From Nocardioides alpinus (GTDB lineage Bacteria > Actinomycetota > Actinomycetes > Propionibacteriales > Nocardioidaceae), in NCBI RefSeq assembly GCF_900112035.1, contig NZ_FOKC01000013.1, forward strand, positions 1 to 64,000: a stretch of DNA of 64,000 nucleotides, given 5' to 3'. The translations under genes and the position numbers were made by a program. The notes beneath the pieces are model-generated. The model had not been told where the DNA came from and made no database searches. It saw only the letters and a program-made list of their open reading frames with translations. Below, piece after piece: positions 17,865 through 26,083 of the stretch. Numbering within the stretch: the first letter of the stretch is position 1; every line of letters starts with the position of its first letter.

Positions 17865-18972
17865 CTACGAGAACGCCCTCCAGGCCGTGGGTATCTGCGT
17901 GAGCGCCCGCATTCCCGTGCTGCTGTGGGGCAACCCCGGGGAGGGCAAGACAGCAGTGATCGAGTCCGCCGCGGGACAGGGGTGGCACGTGGAGACGCTC
18001 ATCATCAGTCACTACGAGCCCTCCGACTTCGCCGGTCTTCCCGTGGTGACCTCGGACGGATCGGTCGATCTCGCTCCGCCCGGATGGGCCAAGCGTCTCG
18101 CGGCCGTCGACGGGCCCGCGATCGCCTTCTTCGACGAGTTTTCCACCGCGTCCCCGGCCCTGCAGGCCGCTGCTCTGCGTCCCCTCACCCACTACGAAGT
18201 GGGCTCGCTACAGCTGCCCAAGACGGTCTCCTTCGTCGCCGCCGCCAACCCTGCCGACGTCGCTGCGGCCGGATGGGAGCTCGCCGCCCCCACGGCCTCA
18301 CGCTTCGTCCACGTCGACTGGTCACTTCCCCTCGAGGTCTACGCCGAGGGCCTGGTCACCGGACACTGGCCGAGCCTCCCGGTCTGTGAGCGCCCCGCAG
18401 ACCTCGACGTCCTCACCAGCGACGAGCTGGTCCTGGTCTCGGGGTTCCTGCGCGCCCGGGAGTCCCAGCTCAGCTCCATCCCGGCCGATGCAGCCTCGCG
18501 CGGCCGCGCCTTCCCGACGCCCCGCACCTGGGACTACGCCGCACGCCTGTCCGCCTTCGCCCGAGCCGTGAAGGCCACCCCAGACGTACGCCGCCTCCTG
18601 ATCGCGGGGTGTGTCGGTGAGGCCGTCGCCCACGAGTTCCTCTCCTGGGCCTCCGCCCTGGACCTGCCCGACCCCGAGCACCTGCTCTCGGCTCCCGAGC
18701 TCGCGATCTTCACCGGGATGAGGCCCGACCGCGTCTACGTCACGCTCCAAGGAGTCCTCGCTGCAGTGAGCCGCGACCGCACCCCGCAAAGGTGGTCCGA
18801 CGCGATCAGGCTGTGCGCGATCGCCGGCGAGCAGTGCGGCCTCGACCCTGCGGTGCCGATCGTGCGCTCCCTCCTCCGCGGCGGAGTGCGACCCAGCGCG
18901 GCCCCCGTCCCACCAGAGATCAAGGTGTTCGCCCCAGCCCTGGCCCTGGCCGGACTGCTGCCGGGGTCCTGA
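17842..18972 (+). CDS. MoxR-type AAA+ ATPase
   Basis: A 376-residue protein from the ATG at 17842, preceded by CAGGAGAT. Walker A is WGNPGEGKTAV (near residue 32), Walker B is AIAFFDEFSTA (near 96), and sensor 1 is VSFVAAANPAD. MoxR ATPases work with vWA proteins to remodel or activate partner proteins. Its stop overlaps the start of the DUF2201-vWA gene (TGATG), the standard MoxR-vWA coupling. Genes upstream encode the likely clients of this pair. Confidence 0.85.
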   Translation: MAIRTRTDYENALQAVGICVSARIPVLLWGNPGEGKTAVIESAAGQGWHVETLIISHYEPSDFAGLPVVTSDGSVDLAPPGWAKRLAAVDGPAIAFFDEFSTASPALQAAALRPLTHYEVGSLQLPKTVSFVAAANPADVAAAGWELAAPTASRFVHVDWSLPLEVYAEGLVTGHWPSLPVCERPADLDVLTSDELVLVSGFLRARESQLSSIPADAASRGRAFPTPRTWDYAARLSAFARAVKATPDVRRLLIAGCVGEAVAHEFLSWASALDLPDPEHLLSAPELAIFTGMRPDRVYVTLQGVLAAVSRDRTPQRWSDAIRLCAIAGEQCGLDPAVPIVRSLLRGGVRPSAAPVPPEIKVFAPALALAGLLPGS

Positions 18973-20219
18973 TGGACCTCACCAAGCTCTCCGCGGCCAA
19001 ACTCTGGCTCATCAGCGCCGCACCGAGCCCGACCAAGACGCAGGATCGCGACTCACCCAAGGACCTGCCCTACCTCGCCACCGCGCTCTACGCGCTGATT
19101 CCCGTCCCCTCGTCCGAGGTCAACCGGATGACGGTCGATGAGTCCTGGCGCCTCTACGTCAATCCCGCGTGGCTCACCGAGGCGACCGTTCCTGAAGTCG
19201 GGCAAGACCTGGCCCACCTGGTCTGGCACCTGCTCTGCGACCACGCGTCGCGTGCGCGCGACATGCGGGTCGACGTCCAGACATCGACTTACTGGGAGCA
19301 GAGCACCGACGCCACCATCGCGGCGACATTGGCTTCCGACCTCCTCACCCCCCAGGGGTGCCGGTCGGCCCGCGAACTGGGCCTCAACACCGGCCTCAGC
19401 GCCGAGGAGTACTACGCGATCCTCTCCCGCCTTCCACCATCCGAAGGCGGGAGCACGGGGACGCTGTCCCCGCACGAGGGGTGCGGAAGCGGCGCAGACG
19501 GCATTCCCCGCTCCCACGAGCTACCTCCCGACGCCGACGCCGGCGTCGATCGCCACGATGCGCGAGAGATCCGCCGCACCGTCGCCATCGACTTCAGCGA
19601 GCACGCCGGCCGCCGAGGAGACACACCTGGTGAGGCATGGCGGTGGGCCCAGACCATCCTCGAGCCCAAGATCGCGTGGGAACCCCTTCTGGCTCAATCC
19701 GTACGACGCGCCGTGGGCTGGGCAGCCGGCCGAGGCGACTACACCTACTCCCGCCCGTCTCGTCGAGCGAGCTCGGTCCGGGGCATCGTCCTGCCCGGAA
19801 TGCGGCGACCTGTCCCCCGTGTCTCGATGATCATCGACACCTCCGCCAGCGTCGACGACGAACTCCTCGCCCGTGCTCTCGGTGAGGTCGACGGCGCACT
19901 CGCGGCCCTAGGCGTGGCCGGCAGCGACGTCAGCGTCTACTCCTGCGACGCCGCCGTCCACACCGTCCAGCGTGTCCGGCGAGCCCGTGACGCACGGCTC
20001 GGCGGAGGAGGAGGCACCGATCTCCGTGTCGGCTTCACCGCGGTGGAGCAACAACGACCCCGGCCCGATGTGGTGGTCGTCCTCACCGACGGCGGCACAC
20101 CCTGGCCGCACCAACCCCCTCCGGCCTGCGCAGTGATCATCGCGCTGCTCGGCAGATATCGCTCCGACCTGCCGCCGACCCCGGGCTGGGCGATTCGAGT
20201 GGAGTGCCTGTTGGACTAG
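18972..20219 (+). CDS. DUF2201-type protein with C-terminal vWA domain
   Basis: A 415-residue partner of the MoxR ATPase. The N-terminal domain (residues ~45-150) resembles the DUF2201 putative metallopeptidase, but the usual HExxH reads HLVWHLLCDH, so the catalytic Glu is replaced and the site is probably inactive. The vWA domain starts near residue 283. Its MIDAS residues are in IIDTSASVDD, GGGGTDLR and VVLTDGGTPWP, all conserved. An acidic, low-complexity linker separates the domains. It ends the plus-strand cluster. Confidence 0.8.
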   Translation: MDLTKLSAAKLWLISAAPSPTKTQDRDSPKDLPYLATALYALIPVPSSEVNRMTVDESWRLYVNPAWLTEATVPEVGQDLAHLVWHLLCDHASRARDMRVDVQTSTYWEQSTDATIAATLASDLLTPQGCRSARELGLNTGLSAEEYYAILSRLPPSEGGSTGTLSPHEGCGSGADGIPRSHELPPDADAGVDRHDAREIRRTVAIDFSEHAGRRGDTPGEAWRWAQTILEPKIAWEPLLAQSVRRAVGWAAGRGDYTYSRPSRRASSVRGIVLPGMRRPVPRVSMIIDTSASVDDELLARALGEVDGALAALGVAGSDVSVYSCDAAVHTVQRVRRARDARLGGGGGTDLRVGFTAVEQQRPRPDVVVVLTDGGTPWPHQPPPACAVIIALLGRYRSDLPPTPGWAIRVECLLD

Positions 20220-20330
20220 TGCGGACACAGACCTTCGCCTCGCCCGGATCCAGGATCTCACCTCGGGCGTCGGTGTGCCTTGTGGTAAGCCGACCGCGGC
20301 CCGATCGGACGAAGAGCAGGGATGAACGGA

Positions 20331-20963
20331 TCAAAGGCCGATCGCCGACAGCCCCCCAGGCCCTCGCCGCAGGGCAGCAGCGACGTGCCGCGCACCATGT
20401 GACCTGACGATTGGCGATATCAGCTGGAACCCCTGGTCGTAGGTCGGGTGCCCACCGCGGCCGAGTCGCGAACGCTGCCACCGACCGACCGCATCATTCC
20501 CGCCCAGCTCCACCAAGTACGTTTCCGCGAGTGCCTCGGCAAATCCCTCCACCACGTGAAGTGGGATCTGCGTCGCCGCCGGAGCTCCTGCCAGCAAGGC
20601 GTGCCCGTACTCGTGGGCAAGGGTCCTGCGGAACATCGTGGATGGCAGGCCATGTAGGACAGCAATCTGAATAGGGCCGAACACCCGACCGTCAGTGGTC
20701 TGTTCAAACCGCGTGAGACCTAAGTGCATGATCTCCTGCGACGAGTCGACCGCGAATGCGGCGGACAGGTAGTCAGTCGGAACCAAGTCTATGACGACCG
20801 GGAGCGGCACATTCAAGCCAATCTGCGCCATATGTCGACCAACAACCTTCAAGTGTTCTTTGACTTGGCCGATCCCGACGACCGCAGAGCTGTCACAGGA
20901 CTTGCACGAGCCAGAGCGCTGGGTCGAGAACTCGCCGCACCAGCGGCAACCAGTAAGGATCAT
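20331..20963 (-). CDS. DA1-like zinc metallopeptidase with N-terminal zinc ribbon
   Basis: A 210-residue protein. Two CxxC pairs (CRWCG, CKSCD) at residues 6-23 form a zinc ribbon. The peptidase has RRTLAHEYGHALLAG (HExxH near residue 117) and a downstream EGFAEALAETYL that supplies the third ligand. The preceding IAVLHGLPSTMF and this layout match the DA1 peptidase family. Plant DA1 cleaves ubiquitin-pathway proteins; bacterial versions are uncharacterised. The start overlaps the VirD4-like gene by 4 nt. The downstream neighbour converges on it. Confidence 0.65.
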   Translation of the reverse strand: MILTGCRWCGEFSTQRSGSCKSCDSSAVVGIGQVKEHLKVVGRHMAQIGLNVPLPVVIDLVPTDYLSAAFAVDSSQEIMHLGLTRFEQTTDGRVFGPIQIAVLHGLPSTMFRRTLAHEYGHALLAGAPAATQIPLHVVEGFAEALAETYLVELGGNDAVGRWQRSRLGRGGHPTYDQGFQLISPIVRSHGARHVAAALRRGPGGLSAIGL

Positions 20964-22432
20964 TGGTTAAAAGACACCAGCCACGGGTACGGGGAAAGCG
21001 TCGACGAGTGCACGATAGCTCCGTACCTCCCAACAGGGGGCTCTGCAATCTCCCGATCGCCAAGGACCGGGAGGTCGGCGAAGCTCATCGTGCTGGAAAT
21101 CTTCCCCTGCCAATCCCTACTCTCGGTTGTCGTAGGTGCCTGACGGCGCCCAAGAAGCTTTGACACATAGCTCACGGAAGAAGGGCGGACGCCCTTCATC
21201 GCAATCACAGTCGAGCAATTGGCCAGTTGGCGGGACCACTCGACTTCCGTTCCGAACTGCGACACGTCCTGCAATCCCATGACGACCGACCCGCCGGCGC
21301 CTCGAATGACGTCTAAAAGCTGATCGAGTTGGATCCGGCTTGCGTACTTCGGTACCTCGTCGAGGATCCACAGCGTGGATGGGCCGTGGTTCGAGAACCG
21401 TTCGAGGGCGCGCATCCGCAGCAGGTTGATGATGATCGACGCGGCCGCCAGCGAACGCTCACCGTCGGACAGCCGGGCACCAACAACAAGGAGCGCTCCT
21501 GGCGTCGAAAAGTACGTATCGAATGAGAAGGAGCGCGCGCCGGTGCCGGACAAGGTCGCCCGCAGGGCGGGGTCTGCCATCCAGGAGAGCTTGTTCGCAA
21601 GCCCGGAGGTGGCGCGGTGATACTCCGCAGGCGGAAAACTAATGAGGTCAAGAAGTTCGTGCGCCTGTCCGGGCACTGACCGCACGGCCGCCCCTAACGA
21701 TTTCTGGTCAACGATGAGTCGGAACAGTTGACCGACCTCCGGTGTCTGCGGCGACGACGCAACGAGCACCGACACCAGGCCGCGAAGCCAGCGAAGGTCA
21801 CGATCTGCGAAGAAGCGATCGTTGCCCGCGAGTGACGCCGGTTCTCCTAGAAGTGCCGTGGCGAACATCGACGCGTCCTGTGTGGTCCGAACCTCACCGA
21901 GTGGATTCCATGAGCGCGAGTTCCGAGTTTGAGTGACGTCCCAGTAGAAGAGGCCTTGACGCGGTGGCGTGCCCCACCGTTGCTTCTGAGCCTTGATTTC
22001 CTGGAGCAGGTCGCCGCGCACATCGATCGCCAGGACGTTCAGGCCAACTTCGGTGCCGGCCACCAACCACGGCACCAGGACGTTGCGAGTCTTGCCAGAG
22101 CCGCTCGGGCCGATCACGGCAGCATGAAGGTTTAGCTCTGCCCACGAGAGTGCGCATGCCTGTGCAGCGCCCTTCTGAGGGTGAACAGACTTGCCTAGCG
22201 GGAACTCACCCTGCTCGATGGGCTTCAAGTCTCGAGGTAGTAGAGCCTCCCGATAGTCGAGAAACGTGTTGCGGACGCCCTGGGGCGGAGCATCGCCAGC
22301 GACTAGGACGCCAGTGCGACGCGCCAGACGGGAAAGCCCTGGCCCTGGGCTGATGAACGCACGTGGCAGCAGGTTTGCGACGGAACGACTCCCACGCACC
22401 ATCGCACGACCGCTGGCCCACCAGGCATTCAA
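20960..22432 (-). CDS. VirD4/TraD-like coupling ATPase
   Basis: A 490-residue P-loop ATPase. Walker A is IGPSGSGKTRNV (near residue 102), Walker B is LWILDEVPKYA, and the glutamine-rich sensor is VVMGLQDVSQFG. This is the HerA/FtsK-type arrangement of type IV coupling proteins. No clear N-terminal transmembrane pair is visible and no relaxase or mating genes are nearby, so plasmid transfer is unlikely. Such ATPases recur in defence and stress islands. It is co-translated with the DA1 peptidase gene. Confidence 0.75.
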   Translation of the reverse strand: MNAWWASGRAMVRGSRSVANLLPRAFISPGPGLSRLARRTGVLVAGDAPPQGVRNTFLDYREALLPRDLKPIEQGEFPLGKSVHPQKGAAQACALSWAELNLHAAVIGPSGSGKTRNVLVPWLVAGTEVGLNVLAIDVRGDLLQEIKAQKQRWGTPPRQGLFYWDVTQTRNSRSWNPLGEVRTTQDASMFATALLGEPASLAGNDRFFADRDLRWLRGLVSVLVASSPQTPEVGQLFRLIVDQKSLGAAVRSVPGQAHELLDLISFPPAEYHRATSGLANKLSWMADPALRATLSGTGARSFSFDTYFSTPGALLVVGARLSDGERSLAAASIIINLLRMRALERFSNHGPSTLWILDEVPKYASRIQLDQLLDVIRGAGGSVVMGLQDVSQFGTEVEWSRQLANCSTVIAMKGVRPSSVSYVSKLLGRRQAPTTTESRDWQGKISSTMSFADLPVLGDREIAEPPVGRYGAIVHSSTLSPYPWLVSFNQ

Positions 22433-22457
22433 CCTCGGCCCATCACGTGACAGCGGG

Positions 22458-22772
22458 TCATCGGTGACGCTTAGTCTCGGGGATGATCTCGTCTGGCTCT
22501 CTCAGATCTTGTGCGAGCCGCATAGCTCGCGCCCGCTCGTCGTCCCAGATCCGCTCCTGGTTGTCCGCAAGCTGCTCGACCAAGGCCGAGACGTCCGATG
22601 AAGGATGTCTGCTCACGCTCTGCGACTGTGAGACAGCAGGAGCCGTCGTCAGGATGGGGCTCGACTGCGGCGGTACCACCGGGCCGAGGAGGTCGACCAC
22701 CAACTCGGCAGTCACGATTCCGTCAATCACGCGCTCCCGCGCAGAACGGCACTTCGTCGGATCTTGACTCAC
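22458..22772 (-). CDS. Small hypothetical protein upstream of the coupling ATPase
   Basis: A 104-residue frame from the GTG at 22772, ending 26 nt before the VirD4-like gene. The C-terminal ~50 residues form a charged helix (ALVEQLADNQERIWDDERAR). No known motif. The frame is open further upstream, but there it runs into the divergent vWA gene, so the shorter start is preferred. Confidence 0.5.
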   Translation of the reverse strand: MSQDPTKCRSARERVIDGIVTAELVVDLLGPVVPPQSSPILTTAPAVSQSQSVSRHPSSDVSALVEQLADNQERIWDDERARAMRLAQDLREPDEIIPETKRHR

Positions 22773-22854
22773 GACAACATCTTGACAGGCCCGGGGCGGA
22801 GCGAGAGTCGAACAGACGATTTTTCTTGGATTACCTGCGGCAGGGCTGCGGCCC

Positions 22855-22883
22855 TTGCTTAACTTCGCTACGAGCCTTACAAC
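22855..22883 (+). promoter_or_regulatory. Putative promoter of the TerY-P triad
   Basis: TTGCTT at 22855-22860 and TACAAC at 22878-22883 are separated by 17 nt and lie 17 nt before the ATG of the vWA gene. A GGGGAG ribosome-binding site follows. This 127-bp region also holds the divergent start of the ATPase operon. Confidence 0.4.
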
Positions 22884-22899
22884 AACTACGGGGAGAACA

Positions 22900-23640
22900 A
22901 TGAACGACGCAGACGTCCGAGACCACGGCGCGCAAGAGGGCGATTTGGTCATGCCGTTCTACATTGTGTGCGACACGTCCGGGTCCATGTCAGGCGACAT
23001 GGCCAACGTGCATGAAGCGCTGCTGGAGCTGCAGCAGGAGGTGAAGGACACGCCCCTGATCGCGGACCTCACTCAGATCGGGGTCCTAACTTTCAACAGT
23101 TCGAGCCAGGTCGCGATCCCTCTCGGGAACCTCGAGTACGCGTCGATCACCCAGTTTGGCGCCGGAGGCGGCACAAACTACGGCGAATCATTCCGCGTGC
23201 TGCGCAAGACCATGGATGAGGACTACCAGCGGCTCAAGTCACAGGGCTACAGCGTTTTCCGTCCATGTGCCTTCTTCCTGACTGACGGCGGCCCGACCGA
23301 TCGCGAATGGGAGAGGGACTTCGCAACGGAGTTCCACTACGACGATGCATCGAAGGCCGGTAACCGCTACTACCCCCGGTTCATCCCGTTTGGTTTCCGC
23401 GATGCACGCCTCGACACGCTTTCGAAAATCGCTTACCCCCCGAAGGGTGGACGTGCGTTCGTAGCAAGCAACGGGACCACTGCTGGTCAGGCACTCCGCA
23501 GCATCAAGGAGTTCTTAGCCCAAACGATCATCAGCACGGGATTGACCAACGGCTCGGGAGCCCCGCGCCATGTCGTGGCTGAGACGACCGAGGGTTTCAA
23601 CAGCACCGAGTCACAATACGCAGGGGGAGACGTCTTTTGA
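22900..23640 (+). CDS. TerY-like vWA domain protein
   Basis: A 246-residue single-domain vWA protein starting at ATG 22900 with GGGGAGAA upstream. All MIDAS elements are intact: IVCDTSGSMSGDM, GGGTNYGES and FFLTDGGPTD. TerY proteins act as metal-dependent scaffolds in tellurium-resistance-linked stress and defence systems. Here the gene overlaps the PP2C gene by 4 nt and heads the triad vWA-PP2C-kinase known as TerY-P. No tellurite terD genes are in the window. Confidence 0.8.
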   Translation: MNDADVRDHGAQEGDLVMPFYIVCDTSGSMSGDMANVHEALLELQQEVKDTPLIADLTQIGVLTFNSSSQVAIPLGNLEYASITQFGAGGGTNYGESFRVLRKTMDEDYQRLKSQGYSVFRPCAFFLTDGGPTDREWERDFATEFHYDDASKAGNRYYPRFIPFGFRDARLDTLSKIAYPPKGGRAFVASNGTTAGQALRSIKEFLAQTIISTGLTNGSGAPRHVVAETTEGFNSTESQYAGGDVF

Positions 23641-24620
23641 GCCCTCTGCCCCGGTCGGGCCATAGGCCCGTCATCGGCAACGCGGGGCAGACGTTTGACC
23701 GAATGGGTTTCGGCGGGCCCGTGTCGACAACACGGCCCGATATCGCTCTGACGGAGTGTGAGTTCGACGGCCGCGTGGTCATTGGCGTGAGTTGCCGTGG
23801 CCTTCTTCACATTGGTCACGACGTGGTTCGCCAAGATTCCTTTGGCATATTGGCGCTATCGGACGGGCGTCTCGCAGTCATCGTTTGCGACGGAGTCGGC
23901 AGTCGGCCCGACTCGCACCACATCGCCGACGCCGCAGTTGAGGCGGCGTCCGCCGCTCTCTCCGAGGGCGTTTCGCCTGACGCTGCAGCACGTCGTGTCA
24001 ATAATTCGCTCCTCGCTCTCCGGTATCGATGGGACGGAGCCACGACGTTCACACTCGTCGTCCTCGGGAGCGGTGAGTCCAGCGGTGATGTCGAGGTAGT
24101 TTGGGTTGGCGACTCACCCTTGATGACACTGTATGCCGGCGAATGGTTTAACCGCACAGATGATGCGTTCACCACACGCGACCAAGACGATCCGGACGTG
24201 AGCAAGACCAAGGCGCTGCCATCGCAGGACCCGTCCATTCAGTCGTCAGCATTTAGATTACGCCCCGAAGAGTCCGTTTTCGTCATGAGCGACGGTGTTT
24301 CTAAACCCCTACTCGGCGCCGCGGACGTCCGTAGGCAATTGGCTCTGTGGTGGTCCAATGAGACGGACATTTATACGTTTGCTTCTCAGGTCGAATTCGG
24401 CCGCAAGACCCACGTCGACGACCGAACAGTGGTTGCGATCTGGCCATCGGCCAGTCTGGAGACAACGATCCCGAGGGCCGACCAGGAGTTGACCGAGCTC
24501 GACCTCCGAGTGGAATACGGTGAGGGCGAGTCTGCCGGCGACTCGTCTGAACGTCTTGCGTGCGCTACTCCGGACACGGACGCGGAGGGTGACCTCGCCC
24601 GAGCAAGCGCGCAGTCATGA
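23637..24620 (+). CDS. PP2C-family Ser/Thr phosphatase (TerY-P triad)
   Basis: A 327-residue protein read from a TTG inside the vWA stop (TTGA overlap). PP2C metal-binding motifs are visible: VRQDSFGI, VIVCDGVGS (near residue 85), MSDGVSKPL and the final DDRTVVAIW. Members of the triad reverse phosphorylation by the linked kinase. The C-terminal ~50 residues are acidic and probably disordered. The rare TTG start rests on the overlap; an internal ATG (MGFGG, residue 23) is the alternative. Confidence 0.8.
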   Translation: MSPLPRSGHRPVIGNAGQTFDRMGFGGPVSTTRPDIALTECEFDGRVVIGVSCRGLLHIGHDVVRQDSFGILALSDGRLAVIVCDGVGSRPDSHHIADAAVEAASAALSEGVSPDAAARRVNNSLLALRYRWDGATTFTLVVLGSGESSGDVEVVWVGDSPLMTLYAGEWFNRTDDAFTTRDQDDPDVSKTKALPSQDPSIQSSAFRLRPEESVFVMSDGVSKPLLGAADVRRQLALWWSNETDIYTFASQVEFGRKTHVDDRTVVAIWPSASLETTIPRADQELTELDLRVEYGEGESAGDSSERLACATPDTDAEGDLARASAQS

Positions 24621-26083
24621 AGCTGTCACAACTAGGTGTCATGACTCCATTGGCCAAGGGCGGTGCAGGCGAAGTTTTTGACCTCGACAGGTCGCCCGAC
24701 TCGGCTTTCCCGCACATGGTGTACAAGGCGTACCTTCCAGAGGTGCTTGGCACCGATGCCATCAAGTTCGCTGAGCAAGCCGTAGAGTTCCGAGACAGCC
24801 TGAGTCCGGCCGATAAGGCCGAGCTCGACGCCTTTTCCGCATGGCCCGTCGACGTGGTGAAGGACGGCCGCACAACAGTCGGCGTCATCATGCCCAGAAT
24901 CGACCGAGAATTCTTCCACGTTTCGCCCGGAGCCGGTAAAACGATCATCAACGACTTCCAGTGGCTGCTGGTCGATCAAGCAAAACTCCGATCTCGCGGC
25001 ACACAATTTGACGATCTCAGCTCGTTTGGTGTTCGCCTCAGGCTCTTGGCCAACTTCGTCCATGTTCTCGACTGGCTGCACCGTCGGCGCGTCATTGTTG
25101 GCGACATCAGCTTCCGCAACGTCGCCTTTGCGATGAACCCGCCTCGGGTCAAGTTCCTTGATTGTGATGGCTTCGCGTTCGCCCCCGCCTCGGCCACCGC
25201 CACCGGTCGAACGACTCCAACCTTCGCCGTACCTGAACTGTCCGGCAATCCGCCGCACCAACGGACGGTCGACGAACAGACCGACATCTACAAGACCGGC
25301 CTTGTTGTGCTGAGGTGCATGACACCTGGGCCCGGTGCCACTCAACGTGCCGCGAAGGACATCAGACTCCTCGCCGGACTGGTCCCCGACCAGATTGTGG
25401 CTGCGACGGTAGGTGACTGTCTGGCGGTCGATCGTTCGCAGCGCCCGACAGCCGCTTCCCTATATGCCGTACTGCAGAGCCAGTCAGCATCACTGTCCTC
25501 TCCGCCGACGATCGCGGCGATCGATGTCGACTCGACCAAGTGTCTTCGTGGAACCGATGTCATCGTTACCTGGGACGTGACCGGCGCAGTCGCTGGGACG
25601 CTTCGAGGACCGAGCGGCCTGGACATCACCGTTGACTTCTCCAAGTTCCCGACTGGCATGGCAGTGCCGGCTCAAGCCACGGGGCCCCTCGAGCTAATAG
25701 CGACGAACAAGTACGGCAGCACGACAGTCCAGACACCATGGGTGAGGGTTTTCGAGCTCCCCGCCGTGATCATCGACGTCCCCCGTCCACCCAAAATCGG
25801 CCCGATCAGCCCATTGGCGCCCCTCGACGAACTACAACGTTCCCTTTCCGGCGTGCGGGTAGAAACGCCAGCGCTGGTGATGCCAGCCCTCAACGCGGCA
25901 AATCTCGACCTACCGGTATGGCTGGCACCAGAGGTCCAGAAACTACGGCCTGCTACCGCTTTGGTGGAGTCTTTCGACGGTGTGAGAGACGAGATGCTAG
26001 CCGGCGGCCGAGCCCTGTCTGAGCGCCTAGGTCAGGCCCTGCGTCCAGCTCCCCCTCGATCCCGGCGGTGGCGGCGATCCTGA
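24617..26083 (+). CDS. TerY-P-type protein kinase with Ig-like C-terminal part
   Basis: A 488-residue kinase-fold protein. Visible elements are the glycine loop LAKGGAGEVF, the VAIK-like MVYKAYLP Lys, the catalytic loop VGDISFRNVAF and a DFG equivalent LDCDGF. This variant form is typical of TerY-P kinases. Residues ~300-390 form strands (VIVTWDVTGAVAGTL, GPLELIATNKYGS) that suggest an Ig-like domain. The start overlaps the PP2C stop by 4 nt. The last 131 nt overlap the converging gene on the other strand. Confidence 0.8.
   Translation: MKLSQLGVMTPLAKGGAGEVFDLDRSPDSAFPHMVYKAYLPEVLGTDAIKFAEQAVEFRDSLSPADKAELDAFSAWPVDVVKDGRTTVGVIMPRIDREFFHVSPGAGKTIINDFQWLLVDQAKLRSRGTQFDDLSSFGVRLRLLANFVHVLDWLHRRRVIVGDISFRNVAFAMNPPRVKFLDCDGFAFAPASATATGRTTPTFAVPELSGNPPHQRTVDEQTDIYKTGLVVLRCMTPGPGATQRAAKDIRLLAGLVPDQIVAATVGDCLAVDRSQRPTAASLYAVLQSQSASLSSPPTIAAIDVDSTKCLRGTDVIVTWDVTGAVAGTLRGPSGLDITVDFSKFPTGMAVPAQATGPLELIATNKYGSTTVQTPWVRVFELPAVIIDVPRPPKIGPISPLAPLDELQRSLSGVRVETPALVMPALNAANLDLPVWLAPEVQKLRPATALVESFDGVRDEMLAGGRALSERLGQALRPAPPRSRRWRRS

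Noticed and set aside
20960-22432. Conjugation module
   Set aside because: The VirD4-like ATPase stands without a relaxase, VirB proteins or oriT-like sequence, so transfer is not supported.
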